From Streptomyces fulvoviolaceus (GTDB taxonomy: Bacteria; Actinomycetota; Actinomycetes; Streptomycetales; Streptomycetaceae), in the NCBI RefSeq assembly GCF_000718165.1, contig NZ_JOEY01000034.1, positions 1 through 64,000 of the forward strand: a DNA stretch of 64,000 nt, written 5' to 3'. The translations under genes were made by a program, and so were the position numbers. Under the pieces are notes generated by a model, which worked only from the letters and a program-made list of their open reading frames with translations, searched no databases and was not told the origin of the DNA. Shown piece by piece: positions 1-9,133 of the stretch (within the stretch, counting starts at the first letter, position 1; each line of letters begins with the position of its first letter).

Positions 1-906
1 CACGCCGACATCGTCCGGGCCGGCGGAGAGGGTGTTGTTGCGGCCTTTGCGGAAGGTGTGGCCGATCGGGTGGATCGGCGGCAGGTAGACCACGTCGAAA
101 CCCATCGCCGCGATCGCGGGCAGCCGTTTCGCGGCGGTGCGGAAGGTGCCGTGCGGCTGCTGCGGGGTGCCCTCGGAGCGCGGGAAGAACTCGTACCAGC
201 CGCCGAACAGCGCGCGCTCGCGTTCCACCAGCAGCGGCAGGGTGTCCGAGAGGGTGATGAACTCCCGCAGCGGATACCGGGCCAGCACCGCGTCCACCTC
301 AGGCGTCAACCCGGCCGCGAGACGGGCGGCTGCCGGGCGGGTCTCGTCCCGGAGGGCCTCGGCGGCGGCGAGGATCACCGTGCGCTTGCCCTTCTTGGGG
401 ATGCCGGCGGCGGCCCGCTCGTACAGCCGCGCGCCCTCCTCCAGGACCAGCTCGGTGTCCATGCCCGCCGGGATCTTGATCTGCGCGTGGTGCCGCCAGG
501 TGGCGACGGGATCGCCCCAGGCCTCCACGGTGTAGGTCCAGCGGCCGGGTTCGCCGGCGGTGACCTCGGCGCCCCAGCGGTCGGTGCCCGGGGCCAGCTC
601 CCGCATCGGCGTCCACGGGCCGGGACGGCCGTCCGGATCCTTCAGTACGACGTTGGCGGCGACGGCGTCATGCCCCTCGCGGAACACGGTCGCCGAGATC
701 TCGAAGGTCTCGCCGGTCACCGCCTTGGCGGACCTGCGGCCGTGCTGGACGACCGGGCGGACGTCGAGGACGGGTATGCGCCCGATGCCGGTGGCGTCGC
801 CCGTGGAGGGTGGCTCCGGGGTCGGCGGACCGGCGTCGGCAGAGCGCACGGGGGGTGCGTCGGTGCTCGGTGTCGGGGGTGCTGACGAGTGGTGCGTGGC
901 GGGCAT
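1..906 (-). CDS. glgE: alpha-1,4-glucan:maltose-1-phosphate maltosyltransferase GlgE, 5' part (runs off the window)
   Basis: GlgE (GH13_3) transfers maltose from maltose-1-phosphate to the non-reducing end of alpha-1,4-glucan in the cytoplasm. Only the first 302 codons lie in the window; the catalytic barrel lies beyond base 1. What is visible: a Pro/Ser/Thr-rich leader of about 40 residues, then IGRIPVLDVRPVV, the N-terminal Ig-like domain with WGAEVT and WTYTVEAWGDPVATW, then the helical insertion and DVVYLPPIHPIGHTFRKGRN, which opens the (beta/alpha)8 barrel. The ATG at 906 is the first start before strong similarity begins. glgP and glgX in the same window fit a glycogen/trehalose cluster; in S. 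coelicolor treS, mak and glgB lie downstream (from memory, not seen here). Family assignment is secure. Confidence 0.93.
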   Translation of the reverse strand, partial: MPATHHSSAPPTPSTDAPPVRSADAGPPTPEPPSTGDATGIGRIPVLDVRPVVQHGRRSAKAVTGETFEISATVFREGHDAVAANVVLKDPDGRPGPWTPMRELAPGTDRWGAEVTAGEPGRWTYTVEAWGDPVATWRHHAQIKIPAGMDTELVLEEGARLYERAAAGIPKKGKRTVILAAAEALRDETRPAAARLAAGLTPEVDAVLARYPLREFITLSDTLPLLVERERALFGGWYEFFPRSEGTPQQPHGTFRTAAKRLPAIAAMGFDVVYLPPIHPIGHTFRKGRNNTLSAGPDDVGV

Positions 907-1022
907 GACCGCTCCTGTCCGCGTCAACGTGGGTGGGCGGATGGCTGTGGGGAGGTGGGTCCTGCGTGGCGCCCCTGTGGAGTGCCTGTGTTGTACCTAC
1001 GGGGGTGTACCGGAGGAGCCTT

Positions 1023-1041
1023 CCCACCCTATTCGGGTGGG
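1023..1041. other. short inverted repeat upstream of glgE
   Basis: CCCACCC and GGGTGGG pair around a 5-nt loop about 120 nt before the glgE start. It could be a hairpin in the 5' untranslated region or a protein-binding site. No -10/-35 pair stands out nearby, so its role is unknown. Confidence 0.35.
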
Positions 1042-1088
1042 CAATCCGGCACTTTGTTAACTACTCACGCGTATGTCTACACACAAGT

Positions 1089-1117
1089 CCGGCCCCGTCC
1101 GTGACGAACGGGGCCGG
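1089..1117 (-). terminator. hairpin terminator of the S8 protease gene
   Basis: A perfect 10-bp stem (CCGGCCCCGT / ACGGGGCCGG) around a 9-nt loop begins 16 nt after the protease stop codon. It has no long U-tract, as is usual for Streptomyces. Confidence 0.7.
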
Positions 1118-1133
1118 TGCCTGCGCTCTGCCA

Positions 1134-2336
1134 CTACGAGGATGGCACCTGCAGGAGTTTGTTCGGTGAACCGAGGCCCCGTCCGGAGACCTTTCCGGAC
1201 GCCGCCAGGCGGACCAGCGCCTTGCTGACCTGCGCGGGAGTGGCCTTCGGGTGGTCGGCCAGATAGAGCGCGGCCGTGCCCGCCGCGTGCGGGGTCGCCA
1301 TCGACGTACCGGAGTAGGTCGCCTTGGCGGTGTCGCTCGCGTAGGACGCCGAGGTGATGTTCACACCTGGCGCGAACAGGTCCAGGGCCGAGCCGTAGTT
1401 GGAGAAGCTCGCCCGGGCGTCCTTCCTGTCGGTCGCGCCGACCGTGATCGCCTGCTTCACGTCGGCCGGCGAGTAGAGCGCGGCCGGCAGCCCGTCGTTG
1501 CCCGCCGCGACCGTGTAGGTCACGCCGGAGGCGATGGAGTTGCGTACGGCGGCGTCCAGTTGGGCGTTGTGATAGCCGCCCAGACTGAGGTTGGCGACCG
1601 CGGGCTTCCGGGCGTTCTTGGTGACCCAGTCGATCCCGGCGATGACCTGGGCCGTGGTGCCCGCGCCCTCGTTGTCGAGGACGCGTACGGCGACGACGTC
1701 GGCCTGCTTGGCGACGCCGTACTTCTTGCCGGCGACGGTGCCCGCCACATGCGTGCCGTGGCCGTTGCCGTCGCCCGCGGACTTGTCGTTGCCGACGAAG
1801 TCCCAGCCGTACCTCGCGCGGCCGCCGAAGTCCTTGTGGGAGATCCGGATGCCGGTGTCGATCACGTACACCGTCGCCCCGGCCCCCGCGGACTCCGGCC
1901 AGGTGTAGCTCTTGTCCAGCGGCAGACTCATCTGGTCGATGCGGTCCAGGCCCCAGGACGGCGGGTTCTTCTGTGTGTGCTCCAGCGTCACGCGGGTGTC
2001 CTGGACGACCGAGGCGACCTGCGAGTCCGCGGCCAGCTGCCTGGCCTGTCTTTCATCGGCCTTGATCGCGTAGCCGTTCAGGACCGTGCCGTAGGTGTGG
2101 CTTATTTTCGCCCCGTACTTCTCGGCGATGCCCTTTCCGGTCGCCGACGGAGCCTTCGCTCCCCCCTTGAGTGTCACCAGGTAACTTCCGCTGACGGAAC
2201 CGGGCTCTCCGGCCCCGAGTATCAGCCCCTGAGGTGCGGCCTGCGCGGGCAGGGTGATGGCCGAAAGCGCCGCGGCGCAGGTCACCGCGGTCAGCCCCCC
2301 TGCCCAGCGCAGACGCCGTGTTCGCGTCCGTGCCAT
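1134..2336 (-). CDS. secreted subtilisin-family (S8) serine protease with I9 propeptide
   Basis: A 400-aa extracellular serine endopeptidase. Residues 1-34 are a Sec signal peptide (RTRTRR n-region, Ala-rich core, AQA-AP cleavage site). Residues 50-120 are an inhibitor I9 propeptide (SYLVTLK ... AKISHTYGTVLNGYA). The mature enzyme carries the full triad: D160 in VYVIDTGI, H193 in GNGHGTHVAGT and S345 in SGTSMATPHAAG, with the oxyanion Asn in AAGND at about 280. No C-terminal extension is present, so this is a minimal proteinase K/aqualysin-type enzyme. ATG 2336 is chosen because AGGAGGGG lies 10 nt upstream and the signal peptide starts there. The same frame stays open far upstream to 6275, but that stretch runs antisense to glgP and is not coding. 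Confidence 0.95.
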   Translation of the reverse strand: MARTRTRRLRWAGGLTAVTCAAALSAITLPAQAAPQGLILGAGEPGSVSGSYLVTLKGGAKAPSATGKGIAEKYGAKISHTYGTVLNGYAIKADERQARQLAADSQVASVVQDTRVTLEHTQKNPPSWGLDRIDQMSLPLDKSYTWPESAGAGATVYVIDTGIRISHKDFGGRARYGWDFVGNDKSAGDGNGHGTHVAGTVAGKKYGVAKQADVVAVRVLDNEGAGTTAQVIAGIDWVTKNARKPAVANLSLGGYHNAQLDAAVRNSIASGVTYTVAAGNDGLPAALYSPADVKQAITVGATDRKDARASFSNYGSALDLFAPGVNITSASYASDTAKATYSGTSMATPHAAGTAALYLADHPKATPAQVSKALVRLAASGKVSGRGLGSPNKLLQVPSS

Positions 2337-2546
2337 GGCTTGAGTTCCCCTCCTCAACTCGGCGTACGGCAGCCGTGGTCCGCCGGGTGCACCTGGCGCC
2401 GGCCGGTACGCCACTTGGCAGCCTCTCGTGCGGTGTAGAGGACCCACAAGGGGGCCTACGGGGGCGGAATCGGCCATGTCGGCCATGGGGGATGTGTGGA
2501 GGTTGCGGTGATTTTCAGACGGAGATCGATGTAGACGGCGAAGGAA

Positions 2547-2750
2547 GCCGGAGGGGAGCCGGGGGAAAGCCGGAGGGGAGCCGGGGGAAAGCCGGAGGGG
2601 AGCCGGGGGAAAGCCGGAGGGGAGCCGGGGGAAGCCGGACGGGAGCCGGGGGAAAGCCGGAGGGGAGCCGGGGGAAGCCGGACGGGAGCCGGGGGGAGGT
2701 CGAAGGGGAGCCGGGGGGAGGTCGAAGGGAGCCGGGGGAGGTCGAGGGAA
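2547..2750. repeat. G-rich ~22-bp tandem repeat between the S8 protease and glgP
   Basis: The 540-bp divergent gap 2337-2876 has no gene but holds at least seven head-to-tail 21-22-bp units from 2547 to 2697. The unit is GCCGGAGGGGAGCCGGGGGAAA. Units start at 2547, 2569, 2591, 2613, 2634, 2656 and 2677, then decay into GGGGAGGTCGAAGG-type copies up to 2750. The top strand is almost pure purine/G with many runs of four or five G, so it could form G-quadruplexes. Both flanking genes start away from the repeat, so it sits in both 5' regions. Confidence 0.85.
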
Positions 2751-2876
2751 GATCACCGCATACGTCCGCCGACAAACGCGCCGTAGTTGCGAAGCCCTCC
2801 GCACCGATACCGTCGATGCTGACGACGGGACGCACACCGCCGTGTGTCCCACTCCACACGCCCGCCGAGGTGGAAT

Positions 2877-5495
2877 GTGAAGGCGATCCGTCGATTCACC
2901 GTCCGACCCATGCTCCCCGAACCCCTCCGCCCGCTCAGCGATCTGGCCCGCAACCTGCGCTGGTCCTGGCACGCGGAGACCCGCGATCTCTTCCAGTCGG
3001 TCGACCCCGAACACTGGGCCGCCTCGGGCGGCGACCCGGTACGGCTCCTCGGCGGTGTGCGCCCCGGGCGCCTCGCGGAGCTGGCCGAGGACCGCCGCTT
3101 CCTGCGCCGGCTCACCGCGGTCGCCGACGACCTCCACGACTACGTCACCGGCGACCGCTGGTACCAGACCCAGCCCGCCGAACTCCCCGCTGCCGTCGCC
3201 TACTTCTCGCCCGAGTTCGGCATCACGGCCGCGCTGCCCCAGTACTCCGGCGGCCTCGGCATCCTGGCCGGCGACCACCTCAAGGCGGCCAGTGACCTGG
3301 GCGTACCCCTGATCGGGGTGGGCCTGCTGTACCGGCACGGCTACTTCCGCCAGTCGCTGTCCCGGGACGGCTGGCAGCAGGAGCACTATCCGGTCCTCGA
3401 CCCCAACGAACTGCCGGTGGCGCTCCTGAACGAGGCCGACGGCACCCCCGCCCAGGTGTCGTTGGCCCTGCCCGGCGGCAAGCAGCTGCGCGCCCGCATC
3501 TGGTTGGCCCAGGTCGGCCGCGTGCCCCTCCTCATGCTGGACTCCGACGTCGAGGAGAACGACCTCGGCGAACGCGGCGTGACCGACCGGCTCTACGGCG
3601 GCGGCAGCGAACACCGGCTGCTGCAGGAGATGCTGCTCGGCATCGGAGGGGTCCGCGCGGTGCGGACGTACTGCCGCCTCACCGGCCATGCCGACCCCGA
3701 GGTCTTCCACACCAACGAGGGCCATGCCGGCTTCCTCGGCCTGGAGCGCATCGCCGAACTCGGCGATCAGGGCCTCGACTTCGACGCCGCACTGGAGGCG
3801 GTGCGCGCGGGGACGGTCTTCACCACCCACACCCCCGTCCCGGCCGGAATCGACCGCTTCGACCGCGAGTTGGTCGCCAACCACTTCGGCCCCGACGCCG
3901 AACTCCCGCGCATGGACGTCGGCCGCATCCTGGCCCTGGGCATGGAGACCTACCCGGGTGGCGAACCCAACCTGTTCAACATGGCGGTGATGGGCCTGCG
4001 CCTGGCCCAGCGCGCCAACGGCGTCTCGCTGCTCCACGGCCAGGTCAGCCGCGAGATGTTCTCCGGACTCTGGCCGGGATTCGACCCCGAGGAGGTGCCG
4101 ATCACCTCCGTGACGAACGGTGTGCACGCCCCGACCTGGGTGGCCCCCGAGGTCTTCCGCCTCGGCGCCCGGCAGATCGGCGCCCAGCGCACCGAGGACG
4201 CCCTGACCGTCGGCGGTTCGGAGCGCTGGGACGCGGTCGCCGACATCGCCGACCAGGACATCTGGGAGCTGCGCCGGGTGTTGCGTGACCAGCTGGTGAT
4301 GGAGGTGCGCGAGCGGCTGCGCGCTTCGTGGCGCCAACGGGGCGCGGGTACGGCGGAGTTGGGCTGGATCGACGGCGTGCTGGACCCCGACGTCCTCACG
4401 ATCGGATTCGCGCGCCGAGTCCCGTCGTACAAACGCCTGACGCTGATGCTCCGCGACCGAGACCGCCTGATGGATTTGTTGTTGCACGCGGAGCGCCCGA
4501 TCCAGATCGTGGTGGCGGGCAAGGCGCATCCGGCGGACGACGGCGGAAAACGCCTGGTCCAGGAGCTGGTGAGGTTCGCGGACGACCCTCGCGTCCGCCA
4601 CCGGATCGTCTTCCTCCCGGACTACGGCATGGCGATGGCCCAGAAGCTCTACCCGGGCTGCGACATCTGGCTGAACAACCCGTTGAGGCCGCTGGAGGCC
4701 TGCGGCACGAGCGGCATGAAGGCGGCCCTGAACGGCTGCCTCAACCTCTCGGTCCTGGACGGCTGGTGGGACGAGTGGTTCCAGCCCGACTTCGGCTGGG
4801 CGGTCCCGACGGCGGACGGCGCGGGGATGGACCCCGACCGCCGGGACGACATAGAGGCCGCGGCGTTGTACGATCTTCTGGAACAGCGAGTCACCCCCCG
4901 CTTCTACGAACGCGGCCAGGGCGGCCTCCCCGACCGCTGGATCGAGATGGTCCGCCAGACGCTGACTCTGCTGGGACCGAAGGTCCTGGCCGGCCGCATG
5001 GTCCGCGAGTACGTCGAACGCCTCTACGCCCCCGCAGCCCACGCCCACCGCACGATGGCCCCGGACGAGGCGCGCGAACTGTCTCAGTGGAAGTCCCGGG
5101 TACGCGCGGCCTGGCACGGCGTCACGGTCGACCACGTCGAGACGACCGCTGCGACGGCCACGGCGGAGCTGGGCACGACGCTGGGCCTGCGGGTCCGGGT
5201 CGGTCTGGGCGACCTGGGCCCGGACGACATCGAGATCCAGGCGGTCTCGGGCCGGGTCGACGAGGAGGACCGCATCGCGGACGCCGCGACGGTCCCGCTG
5301 AAACCGGCGGGCGGCCCGGACCTGGAGGGCCGCTGGGTCTACGAGGGCCCCCTGTCCCTGGACCGCGCCGGCCCCTTCGGCTACACGGTCCGCATCCTGC
5401 CCGCGCATCGACTGCTGGCGTCCGGTGCGGAGTTGGGGCTGGTGACGGTGCCTACGGAGGATGTGGTGGAGGGGGCAGGGGTGTTGATGCGGTGA
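2877..5495 (+). CDS. glgP: alpha-glucan (glycogen/maltodextrin) phosphorylase, GT35
   Basis: Cytoplasmic PLP enzyme, 872 aa, that phosphorolyses alpha-1,4-glucans to glucose-1-phosphate. The N-terminus carries the DUF3417 module typical of the short actinobacterial GlgP class (LSDLARNLRWSWH). Then come SPEFGI, YSGGLGILAGDHLKAASDLG and HTNEGHAGF, and the PLP-site block EACGTSGMKAALNGCLN, in which K615 should form the Schiff base. GTG 2877 is preferred over an in-frame GTG at 2844 because the protein then begins KAIRRFTVRP as in relatives and GAGGTGG lies just upstream. The protein is about 870 aa, as expected for this class. It is divergent from the S8 protease gene; with glgE it belongs to alpha-glucan turnover. 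Confidence 0.95.
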   Translation: MKAIRRFTVRPMLPEPLRPLSDLARNLRWSWHAETRDLFQSVDPEHWAASGGDPVRLLGGVRPGRLAELAEDRRFLRRLTAVADDLHDYVTGDRWYQTQPAELPAAVAYFSPEFGITAALPQYSGGLGILAGDHLKAASDLGVPLIGVGLLYRHGYFRQSLSRDGWQQEHYPVLDPNELPVALLNEADGTPAQVSLALPGGKQLRARIWLAQVGRVPLLMLDSDVEENDLGERGVTDRLYGGGSEHRLLQEMLLGIGGVRAVRTYCRLTGHADPEVFHTNEGHAGFLGLERIAELGDQGLDFDAALEAVRAGTVFTTHTPVPAGIDRFDRELVANHFGPDAELPRMDVGRILALGMETYPGGEPNLFNMAVMGLRLAQRANGVSLLHGQVSREMFSGLWPGFDPEEVPITSVTNGVHAPTWVAPEVFRLGARQIGAQRTEDALTVGGSERWDAVADIADQDIWELRRVLRDQLVMEVRERLRASWRQRGAGTAELGWIDGVLDPDVLTIGFARRVPSYKRLTLMLRDRDRLMDLLLHAERPIQIVVAGKAHPADDGGKRLVQELVRFADDPRVRHRIVFLPDYGMAMAQKLYPGCDIWLNNPLRPLEACGTSGMKAALNGCLNLSVLDGWWDEWFQPDFGWAVPTADGAGMDPDRRDDIEAAALYDLLEQRVTPRFYERGQGGLPDRWIEMVRQTLTLLGPKVLAGRMVREYVERLYAPAAHAHRTMAPDEARELSQWKSRVRAAWHGVTVDHVETTAATATAELGTTLGLRVRVGLGDLGPDDIEIQAVSGRVDEEDRIADAATVPLKPAGGPDLEGRWVYEGPLSLDRAGPFGYTVRILPAHRLLASGAELGLVTVPTEDVVEGAGVLMR

Positions 5496-5509
5496 GACCA
5501 GTGACGGGA

Positions 5510-5554
5510 TGACGGCTCGGGTCCGACGGCGGGCGCTGTCGGACCATGCCGTCA
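5510..5554. terminator. bidirectional terminator between convergent glgP and the trypsin-STAND gene
   Basis: Two nested stems, TGACGGC/GCCGTCA outside and GTCCGAC/GTCGGAC inside, lie between the stop codons. The right arm overlaps the stop codon of the minus-strand gene. Confidence 0.6.
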
Positions 5555-8500
5555 GAGGCTGTCCTCGTCGGCGAACTGTCCCAGGTCGCCCTCGTACGTC
5601 AACGGACCCAGCGTCTCCAACAGCTGCTCCAGTTCCGGGGGGAGGGCGACCGCCCAGTCGTATCCGGGCGGTACCCAGGGTTCCCGGGCCTGCGTGGGGC
5701 TCAGCCTGATCAGGCCGCCCAGCTCGATCAGCCTCGTGAACTCGCGCTGGTCGCGGGAGCGGTCGTCTTCCACATGGACGGGACGGACCTGGGGAACTGT
5801 CACGCTCACCCGGAGGGGGAACGTCTTCTTGCCGGCACCGGTCGGACCCTCGGGCCGGTACACGCGCACCCGGACCCCGGCCGGCTGGCGCAGCCTCGCC
5901 CGGAAGCGGGGCCAGCGGGTCTGGTGCAACCGCTCCTGTCGCTCGAGCTCGTGGCGCTCGCCGGTGAGGTCGTGTGCCTCCCGCAGCAGGTCCACCAACC
6001 AGACGGATCCGGCGCCACGGTCCCAGTTCGCGAAGGCGTCCCAGGCCAGCCACGCGGCCTGCCGCAGCGTCGCCTCGAGGGCCTCGGCGAACTCGGTCGG
6101 ACGCTCCCCGGCCAGCTCGCGGTAGATGAGCAGCGCGCGGAAGACGGTCCGCACCGCCTCGATGCGTCCGCCGTTCTTGTTGAGCACCCCGGCCCGGGTC
6201 CGCAGCACCCGCGCCAGAGTCGGTCGGTAGATGGCGGGCTGGTCCTCCACCAACTGCAACGTCACCCGCAGGCATTCGTCGCTCACCCGGTGGGCGGCGG
6301 TGTAGCGGTCCAGCGTGGCCAGCTCCAGCGCCTGGTTGTTCAGCGACTCCACCAGGCTGGGCAGATACGCGTCCGCGTGGACCTGGGCGAGCCGGCGCCG
6401 GATCAGTACCGCGTGTGTCACCGTCTCCAGGGCGCTCTGCCCGGGCGAACGGCGGTTGGCGAGGTTGTGCAACGCCCCGGCGAGCAGGGCGAGGTGCTCA
6501 CGGGTGGGACGTTCGTGGACCAGTTGTTCCAGGATCTCCGCGGCCTCCTCCCCGGCGACGAGCGCCTCCCGGTGCAGATCCCGCGCGGCCAGCACCACGG
6601 ACAGGTTGTTCAGCGCCTGGGCCAGCCGGGCCCGGTGCGGCATGGTCTCGACCGGTGTCCGGGCACCCGACTCGCCCTCCACCAGCCGCCGGTTGACCCG
6701 TACGGCCTCCGCGCAGTCCGCGAGCGCTTCCCGGTACCGACCGAGTTCGTGTTGGGCGGCCCAGCGCACGCCCAGCGATTCGGCGAGCAGCGGCAGGTAC
6801 TCGGTGGGTCGGACGCGGGCCAGCCTGCGGTACAGCCGTACCGCCCGCCCGCCGCACTCCACAGCCTCCGTCCATCGTCGTACGGAGCTCAGCCGGACCG
6901 CGAGATTGTGCTCGGTGCGGGCCAGATCGGCCCTCACACGGGCTGGGGCGAGTGCCAGGCCGCCGGCGAGGCCGGCCCGGCGGCGGTGCACCCGGACCAG
7001 CTGCTCGGCGATGCCCAGCGCCTGCTCGCCCAGCAGCCGACTGCGGTCGGGCACCGCCGCATGCAGAGTCTCCAGCAGGTCGTACGGCAGATCGCTCCGC
7101 CCGACGAGACGGCGCAGCGCGTCCAGCAGGAAGCCGGGGTTCTCCGAGCGCCCCGCCACCACGATGGCGGGGACGGCGAGCGCCTCGGGGTGGCGGACGA
7201 TCAGCTCGGCGACCTGCCCGGCCAGATCGGGGCAGGGACAGCCGGCCTGGGCCGCGGCCCGCGCCAGCACGGTCAGCGCCCGCTCGGCCTCCCGGCCCCG
7301 CAGCCGAGGCAGCAGTCCCGGGAGCAGGAGGCTGTTGTCCCGCGCCCGCAGGGCCACCTGGTACTCGCCGAGCAGATCGGGCTCCAAAGCACCCCAGTAC
7401 GACCCCTCGACCGGGGGATACAGCTCGTGCAGCCACTCCGCGGCCGCGGAGCCCCGCTCGTCCGGCAGGTCCGGCAGCAGGGACAGCAGCTCGGCGGCGC
7501 GGTGGGGATCGACGGCCCGGGTCAGGGTGGCCACCGCCACTGCGTCGCCGAGGGCGCCCTGGTCGACGCCCTCCAGCTTGGGCCAGGAGCCCGCGGTGCG
7601 CTTCCAGTACCGCCGCTCGTGGCCGAGGAGCTCTGCCTGGACATCCGGTTCGGGGCTCGGCCGGGTGCGTGTCTCCCGGCGGGGCTGCGCCCGGCCGGTC
7701 GTGAGCTGTCGGTCGGCCGCGGTCAGGAGATCCAGCAGGGCCCGCATGTGCAGATGCAGCGCGGAGCCGTTCGTGAACTCGCCGTGTGGCCTGGCCAGTA
7801 CCGCGTGCGCGATGGAGGCCCAGTCGACCCGGTCGTACTCCGTCAGCTCCTTGAGCGCGGGCAGCCTGCCGGCCAGTGCCTGCACCGCCTCCCGGTACAT
7901 CCGGGCGCGTTCCGTGGGGGTCGTGGCCACGTCGTGCAGTTCCATGGTGCGGGCCCCGCTGAGAACGCCCGCGCTGCGCGGTGTCGCACCCGGCAGCTGC
8001 TCCCACCACTCGCCCGCACTGCGGGCGATGAGCACCATGCGGACCGGGCGGTGCCCGCCACGTGCCTCCAGAGTCTCCAGCACGTTGCCGACCAGCTCGG
8101 GGCTGGTCTCGGCGTAGTCCATGACGAGCAGCATCCGTTGATCGACCTCGGTCAGCGCCTGCAGCCCACGGACCAGCTCGGCCCGTTCCGCGGCCGACTC
8201 GCGCAGCTGTGCGGTCACCCAGCCGCGGCTCGCCATGGTCACGGCGAGTTGGCGGGCGAACCGTGACTTGCCCTGGCCACCGCGCCCGGTGATCAGCCGG
8301 GTGGCGAGGCCGCCGCCGTCCGTGCACCAGGTCAGGCACTCCCCGAGCTCCTCCTCCCGCCCGGTGAACGGCACCGCCTCGGCCTGCGGGCGCAGCAGCT
8401 GTGACGGCAGACGCGGGCTGCGGGTGGGCACCGCCGGTTCGCACAGGGCCTCCAGCTCCACTGCCTCGGCGACCGGAACGTGCCCGATCTCCCGTGCCAG

Positions 8501-9133
8501 CAACGACCGCAGCCCGTTCTCGCGCAGCAGCCGGTGGGCAGGTACGGCCTGCAGCTTGCCGTGCCGCCAGTGCGCCAGATCCACGGCGACCACCCCGCAC
8601 AGCAGCTGTCCGCTCCACAGCGCCGCTCCCGACATTCCGCTCCACGGGGAGGGGCCGAGATCATCCGGTACTTGGCCGACGGAGAGTTCCCACTGCTCGG
8701 AGACCATCCCGTCGCCGGGACTGACCGTGCCAGAGACCTGGGCGGTCTCCAGCCCGTCGGGGCGCCGCGCTCCCTGCACCCGGGCGAAGCCGAGGACGCC
8801 GGCGGACTGGGCGGCCCGCAGGGTCACGAACTGGCCGAACCGCACGGGGAAGTCGGCGATGTCGCGGGGCCAGTGCTGTGGCTCCACCTGAAGCAGGGCC
8901 GCGTCCAGGCCCGCCGTGCGGCCGTCCCAGACGATCCGGGCGGGCACGAGCCTCGTGCTGCTGAACAGCTGCACCTGAACGTGCACACCACCGGCCGCCA
9001 TCGCGGCGCCCTGCGGCTGCAGGGCGTGGCCCGCCGTCAGCACGAGACGGGGCGCGATCACGCAGCCCGAACTCAGGCGCGCGTGCTTGCCCTTGACGCT
9101 GGTGCGTACGGCGACCAGACGACTTCTGTTCAT
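5552..9133 (-). CDS. trypsin-like protease fused to a STAND-type NTPase and TPR repeats
   Basis: An 1193-aa three-part protein. Residues 1-220 are a trypsin-fold protease with an apparently complete triad: H36 in VLTAGHAL, D77 in GLDAALL and S168 in SGMSGAAL. Residues 250-460 are a P-loop NTPase introduced by FTGREEEL, with Walker A GRGGQGKS (283-290) and Walker B LLVMDYAE (D339); this linker-plus-P-loop layout is that of STAND switches. Residues of about 780-1050 are TPR-like helices with regular Ala/Leu/Tyr spacing (ALADCAEAV, AHRVSDECL). There is no signal peptide, so it should act in the cytosol as a sensor-switch-protease. The ATG overlaps the stop of the Trypco2 gene, so the two are coupled. 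Family knowledge: trypsin-NTPase-TPR proteins occur in NTP-dependent conflict systems. A defence role and the target are inferred. Confidence 0.85.
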   Translation of the reverse strand: MNRSRLVAVRTSVKGKHARLSSGCVIAPRLVLTAGHALQPQGAAMAAGGVHVQVQLFSSTRLVPARIVWDGRTAGLDAALLQVEPQHWPRDIADFPVRFGQFVTLRAAQSAGVLGFARVQGARRPDGLETAQVSGTVSPGDGMVSEQWELSVGQVPDDLGPSPWSGMSGAALWSGQLLCGVVAVDLAHWRHGKLQAVPAHRLLRENGLRSLLAREIGHVPVAEAVELEALCEPAVPTRSPRLPSQLLRPQAEAVPFTGREEELGECLTWCTDGGGLATRLITGRGGQGKSRFARQLAVTMASRGWVTAQLRESAAERAELVRGLQALTEVDQRMLLVMDYAETSPELVGNVLETLEARGGHRPVRMVLIARSAGEWWEQLPGATPRSAGVLSGARTMELHDVATTPTERARMYREAVQALAGRLPALKELTEYDRVDWASIAHAVLARPHGEFTNGSALHLHMRALLDLLTAADRQLTTGRAQPRRETRTRPSPEPDVQAELLGHERRYWKRTAGSWPKLEGVDQGALGDAVAVATLTRAVDPHRAAELLSLLPDLPDERGSAAAEWLHELYPPVEGSYWGALEPDLLGEYQVALRARDNSLLLPGLLPRLRGREAERALTVLARAAAQAGCPCPDLAGQVAELIVRHPEALAVPAIVVAGRSENPGFLLDALRRLVGRSDLPYDLLETLHAAVPDRSRLLGEQALGIAEQLVRVHRRRAGLAGGLALAPARVRADLARTEHNLAVRLSSVRRWTEAVECGGRAVRLYRRLARVRPTEYLPLLAESLGVRWAAQHELGRYREALADCAEAVRVNRRLVEGESGARTPVETMPHRARLAQALNNLSVVLAARDLHREALVAGEEAAEILEQLVHERPTREHLALLAGALHNLANRRSPGQSALETVTHAVLIRRRLAQVHADAYLPSLVESLNNQALELATLDRYTAAHRVSDECLRVTLQLVEDQPAIYRPTLARVLRTRAGVLNKNGGRIEAVRTVFRALLIYRELAGERPTEFAEALEATLRQAAWLAWDAFANWDRGAGSVWLVDLLREAHDLTGERHELERQERLHQTRWPRFRARLRQPAGVRVRVYRPEGPTGAGKKTFPLRVSVTVPQVRPVHVEDDRSRDQREFTRLIELGGLIRLSPTQAREPWVPPGYDWAVALPPELEQLLETLGPLTYEGDLGQFADEDSL

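Noticed and set aside
2547..2750. Possible CRISPR array
   Set aside because: The units are directly contiguous with no unique spacers, and no cas gene is near. It is a tandem minisatellite.
1134..6275. A 1713-codon uninterrupted minus-strand frame through the S8 protease, the repeat and glgP
   Set aside because: Only the last 400 codons look like protein. The rest is antisense to glgP or translated repeat (Pro/Ser/Arg-rich), a usual effect of high G/C on stop-codon frequency.
5546..8266. A 906-codon plus-strand frame opposite the trypsin-STAND gene
   Set aside because: No domain or start signal. Low-complexity Gln/Arg/Gly/Pro composition is typical of an antisense shadow; the minus strand has clear domains.
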